A DNA stretch of 64,000 nt, taken from contig OY757023.1 of assembly GCA_963580285.1 (NCBI GenBank), positions 129,612,027 through 129,676,026 of the forward strand. Direction: 5' to 3'. Position numbers and translations under genes: made by a program. The notes under the pieces were generated by a model. That model saw only the letters and a program-made list of their open reading frames with translations, did no database searches and was not told the DNA's origin. This document shows, piece by piece, positions 32,394-44,369 of the stretch (position 1 is its first letter; each line of letters opens with the position of its first letter). The stretch is from Lucinisca nassula (taxonomy: Eukaryota > Mollusca > Bivalvia > Lucinida > Lucinidae).

Positions 32394-34860
32394 CGGCGCT
32401 GCACATGGAAGGTGGGTTTTCTTTTTCTTTTTTGTGCTTAAGTACTGAACATAATCTGGTAGGCTACGAATGATTGAGTACTTTTGCCCTCAAAGAATAT
32501 AAATTCACTCTGAACAAAGTCTCGACATTACACGGTATGTTGAAGAAGGCTCCAATTGCACAGGACCCCGCGTACGGATATTGTTTTTGATGCAGCCCTG
32601 TGTATTTGCCGATATGTCTGATTTGGGTATCATTGCCCTTCAGTAATATCAATTATCTCCCATACAAATGCTAGGCCTCCTAGGATATGTTGAAGAAGTC
32701 TCCCATGACACGGGGTACTGCGTACGGTCGTGTGGATTTTGTTTATATTTTCTCAACTGCAGTACTTTACATATGCTGGTAGGTCGTGTCTTATATGGGT
32801 ACTATGGCCCTACAAGAACATAAATGTCCCTTGTCAAAGGCTAGCCTTCCTATGTTATAAAAGAGGAGGGTTGGTTTTATTTTTCATTTATGGTTTTGTG
32901 CTGCAGTACTCTACACTATTAGCTGGTAGGTTACATACGGTTTAAGTGCTATGACCTTTCAAGAATATAAAGTTCCCTTGAACAAAGGCTAGACTTCCCA
33001 TTGTACGTTGAAGAAGGCTCCCTTGGCATAGGACCCTTCGCACATATGCGTTTACTCTACATTTGCTGGTAGGTTACATCTGATATGCGTGCGCCCTCCA
33101 AGAATATTGATTGCTCCTGTTCAAGGGCTAGACTTCATGTTGTATGATGAAGAAACCTCCTGTGGCATGGGGCGCTGTGCATCAATGGGTTTATTTGGGA
33201 ATATTCTCGTAGGTTATGTCACATTGAAAGGCATGGCTATTCAAGAGTATAAATCCCCCCACCCCCTACAAAGGCTAGCCTTCCTATGTTACCTTAAAAA
33301 TGGCTCCAATGGAGCGAGTCGCTGCACACGAACCGGTGTTTTTTTCTTGTGCTGCAATACATTTGCTGGTAGGTTACCCCTGATCTGAGTGCTAAGGCCC
33401 TTCAAACATGTAATTTTCTCCTGAACAAAGGCTAGACTTTCCATGGTATCTTGAAGAATGCTCCTTTGGCACGAGGCGCTGCGCACGGATAGATGTTTTA
33501 GGCGTTGCAGCCCTGTACACACACGCTGGTAGGTCACAAATGATTTCAGGGTTATAGCCCTTCAAGAATATAAATTTCCCCTGTACAAAGGCTAGACGTT
33601 TTTGGTATGTTGAAGAAGGCTCCAAAGGCATGGGGCTCTGCCCATGGATGTTATTTTAGGTGCTGCAGTCTATACATATGCTGGTAGGTTATAAGTACCA
33701 CGGCACTTCAGGAATATAAATTTCACATCTTCCTCTTTTGTGTTGAAGAAGGCGCCCAATGTGCGGGGCGCTGCACATGGAACAGCCATGCAGAACCAGT
33801 ACGTGTATCCTGGTGGATGGTTTCCCGTTGTACAACGTGCGCCTTGGCTTGGTGCGGAATAATGCGCACGAAGGGTTGACGTTTTTTTTTTATTTTTATT
33901 TTTTTTTTTATTTTTTTATTTTTTTTTCGCTGCGGTATTGTATATAAGATAGTAGGTGACATCTGTTTGAGTGCTATGGCATTTCATGGATGTAAATTTC
34001 ACCTGTACAAATACTAGAATTTCCACGGTATGTTGAAGAAGGATCCAATGTCATGGGGCGCTGCGCATGGATGCGTGTTTTTGTGTTGCTGCCCTGTCAA
34101 TATGCTGGTTGATTGTTTGATTTGATAACTATGGCCCTTCAAGAATATAAATTTCTCTGTAAAAAGACTAGGTTTCCAATGGTATGTTGAAGAGGGCTCC
34201 TATGACGTGGGGCGCTATGAATGAATGATAGTTTTCTGTACATAACTTCGTAGGTTATATCTGATTTGAGTGCGACGGTCAATCAAAAATATACATTTAT
34301 CCTATACAAAGTCTGGCCTTCCTTTGTTGTTGAAGAAGGCTCCCGTGACATAAGCGCTGCGCACGGACGGTTTTGTGTTTTGTTTTTGTGTAATGCAATA
34401 CTGTACATATGTCAGTGGGCTATGTTTTTTTAATTTAACCTTTCCGGAATAAGGTAATACCCTGTACACAGGCTAGCCGTTTTTTGTTATGCAATCTGTC
34501 AGGTCCTGGCTTGCTGCTGGTAAGTGTTATGCGACCAGTAAAACCCGTTTCATTGTTAGGGGTACCGTGTTGTACAACGTGCGCCATAGTGCGATGCGGG
34601 GCAATGCGTACGGGGGGTAGGGTTTTGTTTTTCATGTTTTTGTGCTGCAGTAGTGTTGAGTGCTCTGTCCTACAAGAATATAAATTTCCACTTTACAACT
34701 GCTTGACTTCCCATAGTTTTGTTGAAAAAGCCTGTAATGGCACGGGAGGCTCAGCACATGTGAATGTACATGTATTTGTTTTGTTTAAAATCAGTATATA
34801 TGCTGAAAGGTTATGGCCTTTTAAGAATGTAAATTTTCACTATCTAAGATATGTGATGCA
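32394..34860 (+). repeat. SAT160 satellite field, second block
   Basis: About 15 degenerate ~160-bp units with the same block order as 17165-18819 and many short indels, plus a T-rich run at 33888-33927. Frames through it, such as 34484-35035, are not supported as genes. Confidence 0.88.
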
Positions 34861-36366
34861 TGTTAGCTACCCCGAATACCTATATAGTTCAGATCAGCCT
34901 GTCTCAATATTGTCTCTGTTCTGCTCGTTTTGCTTTTATCCTTTCTTTCCGATCTCTTGTTTTCTCTTATCTAGCACCCACTGCTCCAGGGCTTTTAAAA
35001 ATTACAGAGGTGGCCTGGTCTTGCCAAAGGAGTAATTATGTTCTATAACCGAGTTGAAACAAGGACTACATCACAAAACTGTAAATTGCGGGGTTCGAAA
35101 GTTTTTATACGCCCGTTAGAATGCGTTTTCCGGCCGGCCGTCAGTTCATCCGGACTAGTCTGACCAATCTTGAGTATGAGGTCAAGACACCGTGTCAGAT
35201 ACAATTTTTCTCAGTTTCGGACTTCGTTCCCTCTGATTAGTTTTCTTTTGTTTTCGGACTTCCCTTGTGTGCGCCATAAGTAGATAATCATATCTGGAGG
35301 ACACTCCGTTGCACTATATACGAGGTACGAGCTCGCAGCCATTTGCGAGCTGTTTTCTCCTGACTACTTTGGTTTAGTTGTGTTATTAGTTGGTCATTTT
35401 TGGCTCTTTTTATATTTGTCGTTGTGTTCATTGTTGAGTTGGTATGTGTCTTTTTTTGTCACGTGTGTTATTATTTTGTCAATTTATGGGTTATTTTGGT
35501 CTTTGCCGTTGTGTTCATTACTGAATCCTATTTTAGTCGTATCTCCGTCTTTTTTAGGGGCGTGGGGTGTGGTGCTTACTTGAATAACAGAGTTTATGTG
35601 CGTTATGTGGTCTTTTCTTCTGTTTGTGTTTCTTAATGTGATACTTTTGCTTCATTGGCTTTATAAGTTTGTTTTTAGAGGTTTCTGCTGTTGGACTTTT
35701 CCATGGCTATTTGGTGTTTTGTTTGTTGGTTTATCAAGCATGTTTTATGTGGTTTTGTTGCTTGCGTTGGTCTTTGAAATGTCGGCTTTGCTTCAGTAGG
35801 TCCTAGATGTGTGTGTATTTGGATTGTCGTTCTTGTGTTGGTATTTTGGACGTTTGTTTGCGACGATGTCTTCATTGAGTCAATCTGTCATGAAAATGTT
35901 TTTTTAGTCAGTCGGTGTTAAATTCAACTTTTTTGTTTGCCTTGTTTTTAGTTATATCCAAAGTTGCTTCGTTTTGAAAGTTTCATCTTAATGTATAAAT
36001 GTGTTTATGCATGTTTGCCGGTAATTAGAATGAAAATTTGTCTCATTTATATGTATTTATTGTATGTCATTTATATGTATTTGTTTTGTCGTTCATATGT
36101 ATTTGTTTTGTCATTCATAAATATTTGTTGCAAAATTTTTCCATCCATTTGTTCATCCATATGTTTGTTCGCCAAGCCCTCACCTTTGCTATAACCTTAG
36201 TGTTCATCCTTAGGTTGAAGTGCATACAAGCGAGACATATTTTCGCTAGAATTCTAGTTCTTAATTAATGCTTTGTTTTACGGGTTGTTACGTTTACTTA
36301 ATTCAGCTTTGCATTTCAGACTGTTTGTATTTTACTTTTGCTTATTTTTTTATCCTGCTTTAATCC
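34861..36366. other. Unassigned AT-rich sequence, no gene recognised
   Basis: Strongly T-rich plus strand (35360-35960) gives several overlapping hydrophobic frames with no domain signature. At 35105-35160 the string TTTATACGCCCGTTAGAATG then CCGGCCGGCCGTCAG resembles the head of the 169/181-bp arrays. 36140-36240 (CATTTGTTCATCC, AGTGTTCATCCTTAGG) is also array-like. Confidence 0.5.
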
Positions 36367-36555
36367 GTCACGAAAACACGCCTATATAATTTTGACCCAT
36401 TAAAGCCCCACTTTTATATAATAGAAAAATGGGTTTACAGGGGCATTCATTATTTCACATTTCTGCTCAAAAGCATAGATTGTGATTACTCGTAAGAACC
36501 ACCTCAAAAGCATTGTGGTTAATAGTAAGAATCAGCTCGCCTTGGCAATTCAAAC
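36367..36555. mobile_element. Family P MITE, 5' end with terminal repeat
   Basis: Begins CGTCACGAAAACACGCC then TATATAATTTTGACCC, followed by the GCCCCACTTTTATATAA/GGGTTTACAGGGGC pair and a decayed AGATTGTGATTACTCGTAAG palindrome. Confidence 0.75.
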
Positions 36556-36564
36556 GAGTCCCCA

Positions 36565-36888
36565 CAGTCCATGTTTTGTTTGTTCGTATTGATGTTTAAC
36601 GGCCAAGTCAACATTTTTAGGTCATTTTTGAGCCGGTCAATTAACCTATCAACACTTTTCCTAGGCAGGCTTATACGTAAGCGGTTAACCAGTACATTGC
36701 ACATTCTTTCGCCAGAAACTGACATCTGCCCTTCTTGAATCGGGGGAAGAGAGAGAATGACCGTAGAAAATATGTCGTGATCAATCTCAACGAAAGAATG
36801 TTGCCGACGCCAGTAGGTATCAAACCCGCGCCCTCCTGATCACCAGACAGACGCGCATCCGACTGGGCTACCGAGGCCGGCACAATTT
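36565..36888 (-). mobile_element. SINE-D (tRNA-derived)
   Basis: On the minus strand: head CCGGCCTCGGTAGCCCAG (A box), B box GGTTTGATACC, body CAGTTTCTGGCGAAAG and GTTAACCGCTTACG, tail GTTGACTTGGCCGTTAAAC. This tail is a sister of the SINE-B tail. Confidence 0.85.
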
Positions 36889-36956
36889 ATGTTTAGAGGC
36901 TTTTTTTAATGCATTTCGGGATATGGGTTTACCAGCGTTCTTTCAATCATCAAACA

Positions 36957-37117
36957 ACCGCTGTAGCTCCATCGGATGCGCGCCTGACTGGTGATCAGGA
37001 GGACGCGGGTTCGATACCTGCCCGGATCGGCAGAATTCTCTCGTGGATATTGATCATGAAATCTTTTATCCGGTCATTCTCTCCCTTCTGCTGATTCGAT
37101 CAAGACTGGTAGTTGTC
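36957..37117 (+). mobile_element. SINE-D, 5' part, interrupted
   Basis: Head GTAGCTCCATCGGATGCG, B box GGTTCGATACC, body to ACTGGTAGTTGTC where SINE-B inserted; continues at 37436. Confidence 0.87.
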
Positions 37118-37435
37118 CGGCCCCCGCCCATCGGGGCTTGAAGAAATATATGGGCTGCATGATGCTTCCACCCAGAGCTGAATCCGACCCGCACACGATT
37201 ACTGGTAAACCGCTTAGAGGATCCAAGCCTGCCCAGGCAAAGCGGTGCGCACGAGTCGGACCGTCCATGCTTAAAAACCCTATTGGTTTCATTGGGCGAC
37301 AGGGCTTGAGATGTCATTTCATCTCATTACATCTCAATGTCGGGTAAAAGTCCCACAAAATTGGACGCAACGTCTCCAAAATGACCTATACAGTGTTGAC
37401 GGGGACGTTAAACTTCAAATCAAACAAACAAACAA
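37118..37435 (+). mobile_element. SINE-B inserted in SINE-D, with target duplication
   Basis: Full-length copy from CGGCCCCCGCCCATCGGGGC to GGGGACGTTAAACTTC plus (CAAA)n. It is flanked by a perfect 13-bp duplication ACTGGTAGTTGTC (37105-37117 and 37436-37448). Confidence 0.93.
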
Positions 37436-37577
37436 ACTGGTAGTTGTCAGTTTCTGGTGAAATAATGTGTATTGTACTGGTTAACCGCTTACGCAAAAGC
37501 CTGCCCTGGAAAAATGTGGAGGTATAAGCTAAATAGTGTTGACTGGGCCGTTACACTCCTAAACAAACAAACAAAAA
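37436..37577 (+). mobile_element. SINE-D, 3' part
   Basis: Continues CAGTTTCTGGTGAAATAATG, GTTAACCGCTTACGC and GTTGACTGGGCCGTTACAC, ending (CAAA)n. Confidence 0.87.
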
Positions 37578-37764
37578 ATTAAGCATTTGCGGCAACAGTC
37601 CAAGTCCATACAGACAGGACATAACCTTCGGTGCATTATGGGAACACGTCTTTTCAAACATAGTGAAACGCCTACCAACAAAAAGTGAAAATTTTTAGAT
37701 AAAGATTCTGAAAGTTTTCGTACCTCTGCCAAGAAAAACAACAACAAAAAAACAAACAAAAAAA
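37578..37764. other. Unassigned sequence
   Basis: No repeat or gene recognised; ends in an A/C-rich run (AACAAAAAAACAAACAAAA). Confidence 0.5.
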
Positions 37765-37945
37765 ACAAAGATTGTGGGTACTCGTTTAAAACGCGGCGAC
37801 GAGACTGTGATAACGAGTATCCACAATTTATATTTTTAGCAGAAATATAAGAAACATAAAAATTGTATACCCTTGTAAACCACAGTTTCACTATAAAAAG
37901 TGGGATTTCAAGGGGTCAACCTTATATGCGTGTTTTCGTGATTGG
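37765..37945. mobile_element. Family P MITE with right terminal repeat
   Basis: GATTGTGGGTACTCG ... CGAGTATCCACAATTTATA palindrome, CCCTTGTAAACCACAG/AGTGGGATTTCAAGGGG pair, and right end TATGCGTGTTTTCGTGATT, the complement of the left terminal repeat at 36367. Confidence 0.78.
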
Positions 37946-38329
37946 AATTCTTGTTCTAACAAATACTTTACTTTATTACATGACGTCATTAATAAACAGT
38001 GGTTAACGTCCTGTAATAAATATCGTATGACCACACGTTCAGTAACACTTTGGCGGGATTAGGTCAACAATGCATTTTTTTTTTACTTTTGCGAAAACAA
38101 AATGTCAAATTCATTTGATTTTTAAAGTGGTCATAGAATAAACATAATCTTGCATTCCTGTTCATTTCATATGAGATTTATGAAATGTTCCAAGGGCTCC
38201 TTTCATAAACATCATATGAAATGGCCACTCGTGAAAGATCCTCTATTTACAAGCTGCTAGTGTTGCTTAATTCAACTTTGCATTTCCGGCTCTGTGTATT
38301 TTGCTTCGCTATTTCTGTTGACTCTATTT

Positions 38330-38432
38330 TAAGCATGGCATTATATAGGCGTTCAGTTTCCGACCGTTCGTTTATCAAGCGGTCAACATTTGCTACAACC
38401 CATCGCAATAACGTTCAAGTCCATAAGGCACA
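38330..38432 (+). repeat. Head of a 169-bp-type array
   Basis: GGCATTATATAGGCGTTCAG, CCGACCGTTCGTTTATC and GCGGTCAACATTTGC match the head at 13490-13560. The array itself is not developed because SINE-A follows. Confidence 0.65.
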
Positions 38433-38594
38433 TAGAAGCCTCCGTGGTGCAGTGGTTACGCTACTCGCCTTGTAAACCAGGGATCGAAGGATCGATCTCG
38501 GGCTTCTCCAGACTTTCGGATGAGTCTTTAAACCGAGGTCCCGTCTCCGTATGACCTTAGCTGTTGGTGGGACGTAAAACTAAAACTCACTCAC
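38433..38594 (+). mobile_element. SINE-A with target duplication
   Basis: Full copy (A box TGGTGCAGTGG, TGT anticodon loop, tail GTGGGACGTAAAAC). Flanked by a perfect 13-bp duplication TCCATAAGGCACA (38420-38432 and 38595-38607). Confidence 0.93.
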
Positions 38595-38654
38595 TCCATA
38601 AGGCACAACATAGCAATCTGCGGATTTCTCGATTAACAATACTTGGTTCCTTTG

Positions 38655-38725
38655 TAGCCTTATGGAAATGATGGCAGTGATCAGGAATCGATAGCATCAC
38701 GTGAGCAAGTCCGTGAAATGAACAC
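38655..38725 (-). mobile_element. R650 3'-end fragment
   Basis: GGAAATGATGGCAGTGATC then AGGAATCGATAGCATCACG, a decayed copy of the ATTGCCTCC-type R650 end. Confidence 0.55.
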
Positions 38726-38734
38726 TCCCTAAAC

Positions 38735-38970
38735 CCAACATTATGCAGAGAAAACTGAGGTTTACGGGGGTAGACATTATTTTTCCTATTTCTGCTCCAA
38801 GACATAGCTTGTGGGTACGCGTTAGAGCCGCCTCAATGAGATGGTTCTAACGAGCACCCGCAACGTATGTTTGAAGTAAAAATAACAAAAATAGCACAGA
38901 TTTTCATCTGAAAAGTAACCATTTTGGAGATGTGAAAAAAACATTATGTCGCACTGATGTGTATTCGTAA
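38735..38970. mobile_element. Family P MITE
   Basis: GGTTTACGGGGGTAGACATT, palindrome GTACGCGTTAGAGCCGCC/GGTTCTAACGAGCACCC, then ATTTTCATCTGAAAAG and CATTTTGGAGATGTG. Confidence 0.75.
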
Positions 38971-38984
38971 TGGAATTACCTCAC

Positions 38985-39118
38985 ACCTCCCATCAAATAC
39001 ACCAAAGGGAAAGAAATGCAAACTTAAAATAACTTCACCATTATGAAAAAAAGTCACAAGTGAAAAGCCAAAAGGACAGTTACTTTACCGCAAAATGGCC
39101 GAAAGGCTATCCAAAATT
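38985..39118 (-). mobile_element. R650, decayed
   Basis: ACACCAAAGGGAAAGAAATG, AAAAGGACAGTTACTTTACC and CAAAATGGCCGAAAGGC match R650 with gaps. Confidence 0.65.
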
Positions 39119-39600
39119 AAAATATTTAACATTTAACAATATTTGTCTTGTCGTTAACAACACCGTTTAGCATAGTCAAGTAGAGATATGTCACGTGGTC
39201 AGTTACCGTGATGTGATCAGTTCCTACAGTGTACAGCTCACAAAATAATTTTGTATTGATCGGATCAGGCAGTTTGATCAATTGGTGACGAATGATTGCC
39301 TGTTTCAACAAAATTCAACTCTGCAAAAAATCGCGCGTTATGAGTGGAAACATCGTGTTCTGCAAACGTTAATCAGACATTCATGTATAAATCTAATATG
39401 TTGTCACACACAGTCCTCCGGTACTGTCAGAAAATATCGAATTATTATTTCCACAACGCCTTTTTTTTCAACGAGCACTACGTACTCTTTGTCCATTAGG
39501 CGCGTTAATCTGCACCAATTTGTTGGTTATTTGTTTTAGTCAGAAGTTAAGACGAGACATTAGCCCTTATCTTGCTGTTCACGACAACCCCTATCTTTGC
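39119..39600. other. Unassigned sequence
   Basis: No repeat, gene or domain recognised. Confidence 0.5.
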
Positions 39601-39701
39601 AAACAGTGTAGATCCAGATCAGATGGCTTCTGAAGAAGCCATCTGATCATCCAGATCAGATGGCTTCTGAAGAAGCCATCTGATCAGAATCTACACTGTT
39701 T
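39601..39701. mobile_element. Compact MITE made of two tandem perfect hairpins
   Basis: Outer inverted repeat AAACAGTGTAGAT/ATCTACACTGTTT (39601-39613, 39689-39701). Inside, a 37-bp unit is repeated twice (39614-39650, 39651-39687), each itself a perfect 14-bp stem GATCAGATGGCTTC/GAAGCCATCTGATC with loop TGAA. Confidence 0.9.
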
Positions 39702-39844
39702 GGCATTCAGTTTATGAATTTGTAGCAATAAATTACATCAAGTAATTTGATTGGTTGATAGACAGAAATGGGTGTGGCTTAGATGAATATTCAGCAAGAG
39801 AAGGGTTAATTTTACAAATATGCAAAGACGAACTACAACAATAA

Positions 39845-40092
39845 TACTCCACAAAAGAATAACCGCCTTGCTAAGGTCAGTAAAAAACGTTTTATTCATT
39901 TATTTTACATAGCCACAATCCTCACCCTTGCTTCAGTCGTGGTTTAGACAATTTGTTCAGTCCACATGAAGGATTTGTAACTCATCAGTGCATCATTTCC
40001 GAGAACATTAAATTAAACGAAAACGACGAGGACTTCACAGCATTAAATAATAACTGCTGGACCAAAAGAAAACCAATTGTTGGACTCCGGTG
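39845..40092 (-). mobile_element. R650, decayed internal part
   Basis: TAGCCACAATCCTCACCCTT, GTCGTGGTTTAGACAA, ACTCATCAGTGCATC and GAAAACCAATTGTTGGACTC follow R650 order. Confidence 0.75.
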
Positions 40093-40360
40093 GGCTCGAC
40101 TATTTTGTCTCTTTACCAGCCAGAGGCATTCTGGCTTTCTGCAGATGTGCATGTCTGCAAAGAGGCTGGGCACTTCCTTGCATGCGACTTCCTAATTACC
40201 TTTTTCGCCGAAGCTCGCAGTGAGGTTCTACTTGAAGTAATGTAGTAATTCCTGTGTCATAGTTACAAATGGGTTCTCTTTACTGATGACGGTCTTTCTT
40301 CACGTCAGGGGTCTGAGGTCAGAATTGGAAAACGGAACACCATCAAGGAATTTGTCTGTC

Positions 40361-40465
40361 CCCAGTGGGCACACAACGTTAAAATGACGTATCAACGTCG
40401 GAGTGATGTCATCTCATCGCATCGATGTTAATAGGACGTCATTTTAACGCTGAGTGCCTGCTGGG
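40361..40465. mobile_element. Short MITE with CCCAG...CTGGG ends
   Basis: Inverted ends CCCAGTGGGCAC..ACGTTAAAATGACGT and ACGTCATTTTAACGC..GTGCCTGCTGGG. The remaining centre is about 40 bp. Confidence 0.75.
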
Positions 40466-40915
40466 TCTTATGGCTAATACCAGTCTGCTTAGCCATTGCA
40501 ACAGCCCTCTGTTGCCAGCAACTGCTCTCAGTTGCCAGCAACTGCTCTCAGTTGCCAATGCACCAGCATGTCTGTTTCCAGCCTGCGTCCGGTCCGTGGG
40601 GACTACGAAAGCAGGGTCCTCGTCCCAGTCCCCGGGTACAATTGTTTACGATGCTGTCATAAAATTAATTAGATGTTGTTTAGAAGCAGTTGATCATTAA
40701 TAGGGCCCATCTGGAATTTCTTATTCTAAATATTGTTTGTTTATATATATATTAGAAAATGGGATATTTTAATAATGATTTAAGAGCATCGTAAAACAAT
40801 TGTAGCGAATGCTTTCATAATTGATACCTTAAGACATATTAGAGATATGATTTTTTTTATAGATGTACTCTGTCGCACGGATTTGTTATCATGATGCTGT
40901 ATTTTGACAAGTTTT
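40466..40915. other. Unassigned sequence around the 20-bp repeat
   Basis: No gene recognised. Confidence 0.45.
40512..40565 (+). repeat. 20-bp tandem repeat
   Basis: GTTGCCAGCAACTGCTCTCA repeated about 2.5 times. Confidence 0.85.
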
Positions 40916-40917
40916 AT

Positions 40918-41028
40918 GTTCTCGGAGTTGCGGCGATGAGAAGGAAATCCTCCACGCAGCCTGAACGAATTATTAAGACAAAACCAAGGGCGTGGATTGT
41001 GGCCATCTCAAATCTATTTTAGCCCCCG
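40918..41028 (+). mobile_element. R650 fragment, decayed
   Basis: TTCTCGGAGTTGCGGCGATG, CTGAACGAATTATTAAGAC and GGATTGTGGCCATCTC follow the R650 order. Confidence 0.65.
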
Positions 41029-43165
41029 TCACGAAAACATGCTTATATAATTCGGCTAGCATGGGTATGCATGATTTTCCGGTAGTACCAATAGATATGA
41101 AGACCCTGAAAAACGAACATTATTCAGCAGCAGGTCAAGTGCGAATAAATGCACACGACATCGTGGCGGGACAGAGAATGAATATAGAACGGTATGTTAA
41201 ATTTGTTTATTATTATTTGTATGAACATGCTTGTAGGTTTTGAAGGGGTTTACTTCTAGTATACCCTAACTTTCTGAAGCCTATTCTGGATTCACTTTTG
41301 AAGCCTCTGTTGTGTAGTGATTAGGCTACTAGCTTTGCCAGCTAGAGGTCGCAGGATCGATTCCAGGCTTCTCCAGAAGTAGAATGAGTCTTTTAAGCGA
41401 GGTCCTGTCTCATTCTGACCCTAGATGTTGGTGGGACGTAAAGTTTGGACACCCGCTCATTCTATATTCATTTAGGCTTTTAGACTCCTTTTGTAGAATA
41501 TAATCAATAAACCCCGGGTCACTTGTTTGATCCATAACATTTGACTAGCAGTGGTTAGAAAACCGTGGTCCCGTCTCTATATGATATTAGGTGTAGAGGG
41601 GACGTAAAATTAAGACGAGTTTAACCATATCTTCGTCATCAGGGCAAACTCTTACAAGACCCTGTGGGGTTATCCGTGATGATGAACCATGATGAATTTG
41701 ATTTTACAAGCATACTCATGTTGAGTAGAAATAATTTTGTTCAAGAAGAATTACGAGTTCATTTTGTAATGATGCCGTTTTTGTTTGAGAACTCGGTTTG
41801 TGCATGTATATACATAAAAAGAACGTGATGATGATAAGTGAGAGTATTTGGTCGCCACACGTCATTACGGCCTGAGTGACGTGGATGACGTCAGCTGCGT
41901 CATCATCGTCACAAGGACGGTTGTGAGGTGGTGCCTACAAAATACAGAAAGAATTTACGACAAACAGTGTTGGTCCTTATGAGACACTAACAAATGTTGT
42001 GGAGAATCGATGAAAATCATCCTGTTTTTAGTTTCTAGCTGTTGTTAATGTAATGAATTTGTGAATAGCTATATTTGGAGCCGGGTCGCCGAGAAGGGTA
42101 TGAAATAGTTTGTGTTTCCTGTAATTGGCGGGTGACACGGTAGCGCAAAGGCCTGGTGTGTTCAATTGCCTCTTACCTGTGTTAATGTTTTGAGCACGAA
42201 TTTGATGGGTATTATGCTCAGTAGTAGTGAGCGTTAATTGATTTCTGTAGTTCTCAGTAAGGAAACATAAACTTCGAGTGTTTTTGTGTCAAGCGCTGGT
42301 GCTGATAATTTGATGCACAGTCCAGTTGAGTTCTGCTGTGCAGTTATTTGTCGCATGCACTGATCAGCCTGTGTGTCTGGTCGGCGCATGCACAATAACG
42401 GTATATGCATGAAAATATTCTTACTTCTCCGGGAGGGGATCATGATATAGCATGTACGTTTTGTGAACTGTATCTAAATCGATTATCGTAATTTGCAGGC
42501 ACAACGATGTGTGGTGACCTGCTGCTTCCTGCAAAATAGGAGCAGGTTCTGGTGCGACGCTGTCGGTTTAGTGTCCAGCAAGGGCGGACAGACCAAATAA
42601 CAGACCGTCGAGACTGTATTAGACAGGTAGTTGAAAACAACCTAGAGTCAATTCGACCATATTCAACAGGTCGTGGAAAACAACCTGGAGTCGATTCAAA
42701 CGAAGAAGTTACCGGGACTTCAAGTTCGTATGAATACGAATCGAAAACTAATATAAATCAACTTGTTGTCGACAACAAGGTCGACAAACTAGTTTACAGC
42801 AGTGCGCGAGAAGTGGTTTACCCTACGTGAACGTATAATCTGGCAAGTCGCGTTTTTGTGTTTCTCTTTCTTATTTTATTGTTGTTTTTGTTATTTGCAT
42901 CTGTCGACATTCACGTCACCCCGTTCCGAGCACAGAACATTGTTTTGCCTTCGGGGCGGACGTCGTGAGTGGGCTATAGAAGCAAATAAATGTGATGTTT
43001 TGTGTTAGTATTGTTGTATATACATACTGTAAATAATTCACGTCATTCATTTTATATCTTTCTTGTGCCTTACCCCACAGCTGCCCGTGCATCTGTCAGA
43101 GATCACGCTCGGTTGTCTTGTCAGCATGGGGGGTTGCGGGACGCCGTTAACCCACATGTAACAGT
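41029..43165 (+). repeat. Three-copy repeat T, copy 1
   Basis: Contains an exon-like block A (41040-41191, with AAAACGAACATTATTCAGC), then a 1.3-kb segment 41192-42498 that starts GTATGTTAAA and ends ATCGTAATTTGCAG, then block B (42499 on, GTGTGGTGACCTGCTGC). After that come a possible poly(A) signal AATAAA near 42985 and the block GTGCCTTACCCCACAGCTGC near 43070. Block B has a short open frame (42552-42830, no ATG start) with a relative at 48067-48291. No known family. Confidence 0.7.
41299..41465 (+). mobile_element. SINE-A, divergent copy
   Basis: GAAGCCTCTGTTGTGTAGTG head, B box GGATCGATTCC, body AGTCTTTTAAGCGAGGTCC, tail GTGGGACGTAAAG. Its tail is also present at the start of copy 2 of repeat T (43166), so it predates that duplication. 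Confidence 0.75.
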
Positions 43166-44369
43166 ATGATGTTGGTGAGACGTAAACTCGGACACTCGCT
43201 CATTCTAGATTCATTTTGGCGTTTGTAGAATATATTTTTGAACTCGGTTCATTTGTTCGATCCATAACTTTTGACTATTGGTGGTTAGAGAACCGTGGTC
43301 CCGTCTCTTTATAATATTATGTGTTGAGGGGACGTAAAATTAAGACGGGTTTAACCATATCTTCATCATCAGGGCAAACTGTTAGACAAGAGCCTGTCGG
43401 GTTATCCGTGATGATGAACCGTGATAAATTGATATCGCAAGCATGTTCATGTTGACAATGTGTAGAAAGAAGTATTACGCATTCTTATTGATGCCGTTTC
43501 TGTTTAAGAAATCTGTTTGTACATGTAAGTACATGTAAAGAACGTGATGATGATAAATGAGAGTAGTTGGTCGCCACACGTTACAACGGCCTGAGTGGCG
43601 TGGATGACGTCAGCTGCGTCATCAGCGTCGCGAAGGCGGTTCTGAATAACCTACCAAATACGGAAAGGATTTACGGCAAACAGTGTTGATCCCTATCAGA
43701 CACTAATAAATGTTGTGTAAAATAGATCAAAAACTTCCTGGTTTTAGTTTCTAGCTGTTTTTAATGTAATGAATTTGTGAAAAGCTATATTTGTGAGCCG
43801 TATCGCGGAGAAGGATATGAAAGGGAGTTTATGTTTCTTGTAATTGGCGCGTGACCAGGTAGCGCAAAGATGCGGTCTGTTCAATTGCCTCTTATCTGTG
43901 CTATTGTAGTGAGCAGGAATTTGATAAGTATTATGCTCAGTTGTAGTGCGCATTAATTGATTTCTGTAGTGCTTAGTAAGGAAACATAAGCATTGAGTAT
44001 TCTTGTTTCAAGCGCTGGGTGCTGGTATTTTGATGCACAGTCAAGTTGAGTTCTGGTGCGCGGTTATTTGTCGCATGTACTGATCGGCCTCTGGTCTGGT
44101 CGGCGCATGCGCAATAACGGTATATGCATGAACATATTCAGACTTTTCCGGGGCAGGGATCATGATATAGCGTATACGTTTCGTGAACTGTATTTTAGTC
44201 GATTATCGTAATTCGCAGGCACAATGACGTGTGGTGACCTGCTCCCAACTGGTCGATAGGAGCAGGTACTGGTACGTCATCTCGGTGCAGATGTTCTGCA
44301 GATGCGGGCAGCACCGTTACACAGAGCGTCGAGACCATAAGATAACGACAAGTTGCTGGTGATAACCAA

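Noticed and set aside
34484..35035. 183-codon frame on the plus strand
   Set aside because: Reads through SAT160 into T-rich sequence; no domain, no conserved start.
35380..35875. Membrane protein with several hydrophobic segments
   Set aside because: Hydrophobicity comes from T-rich DNA; frames overlap in all phases and none shows a family signature or splice context.
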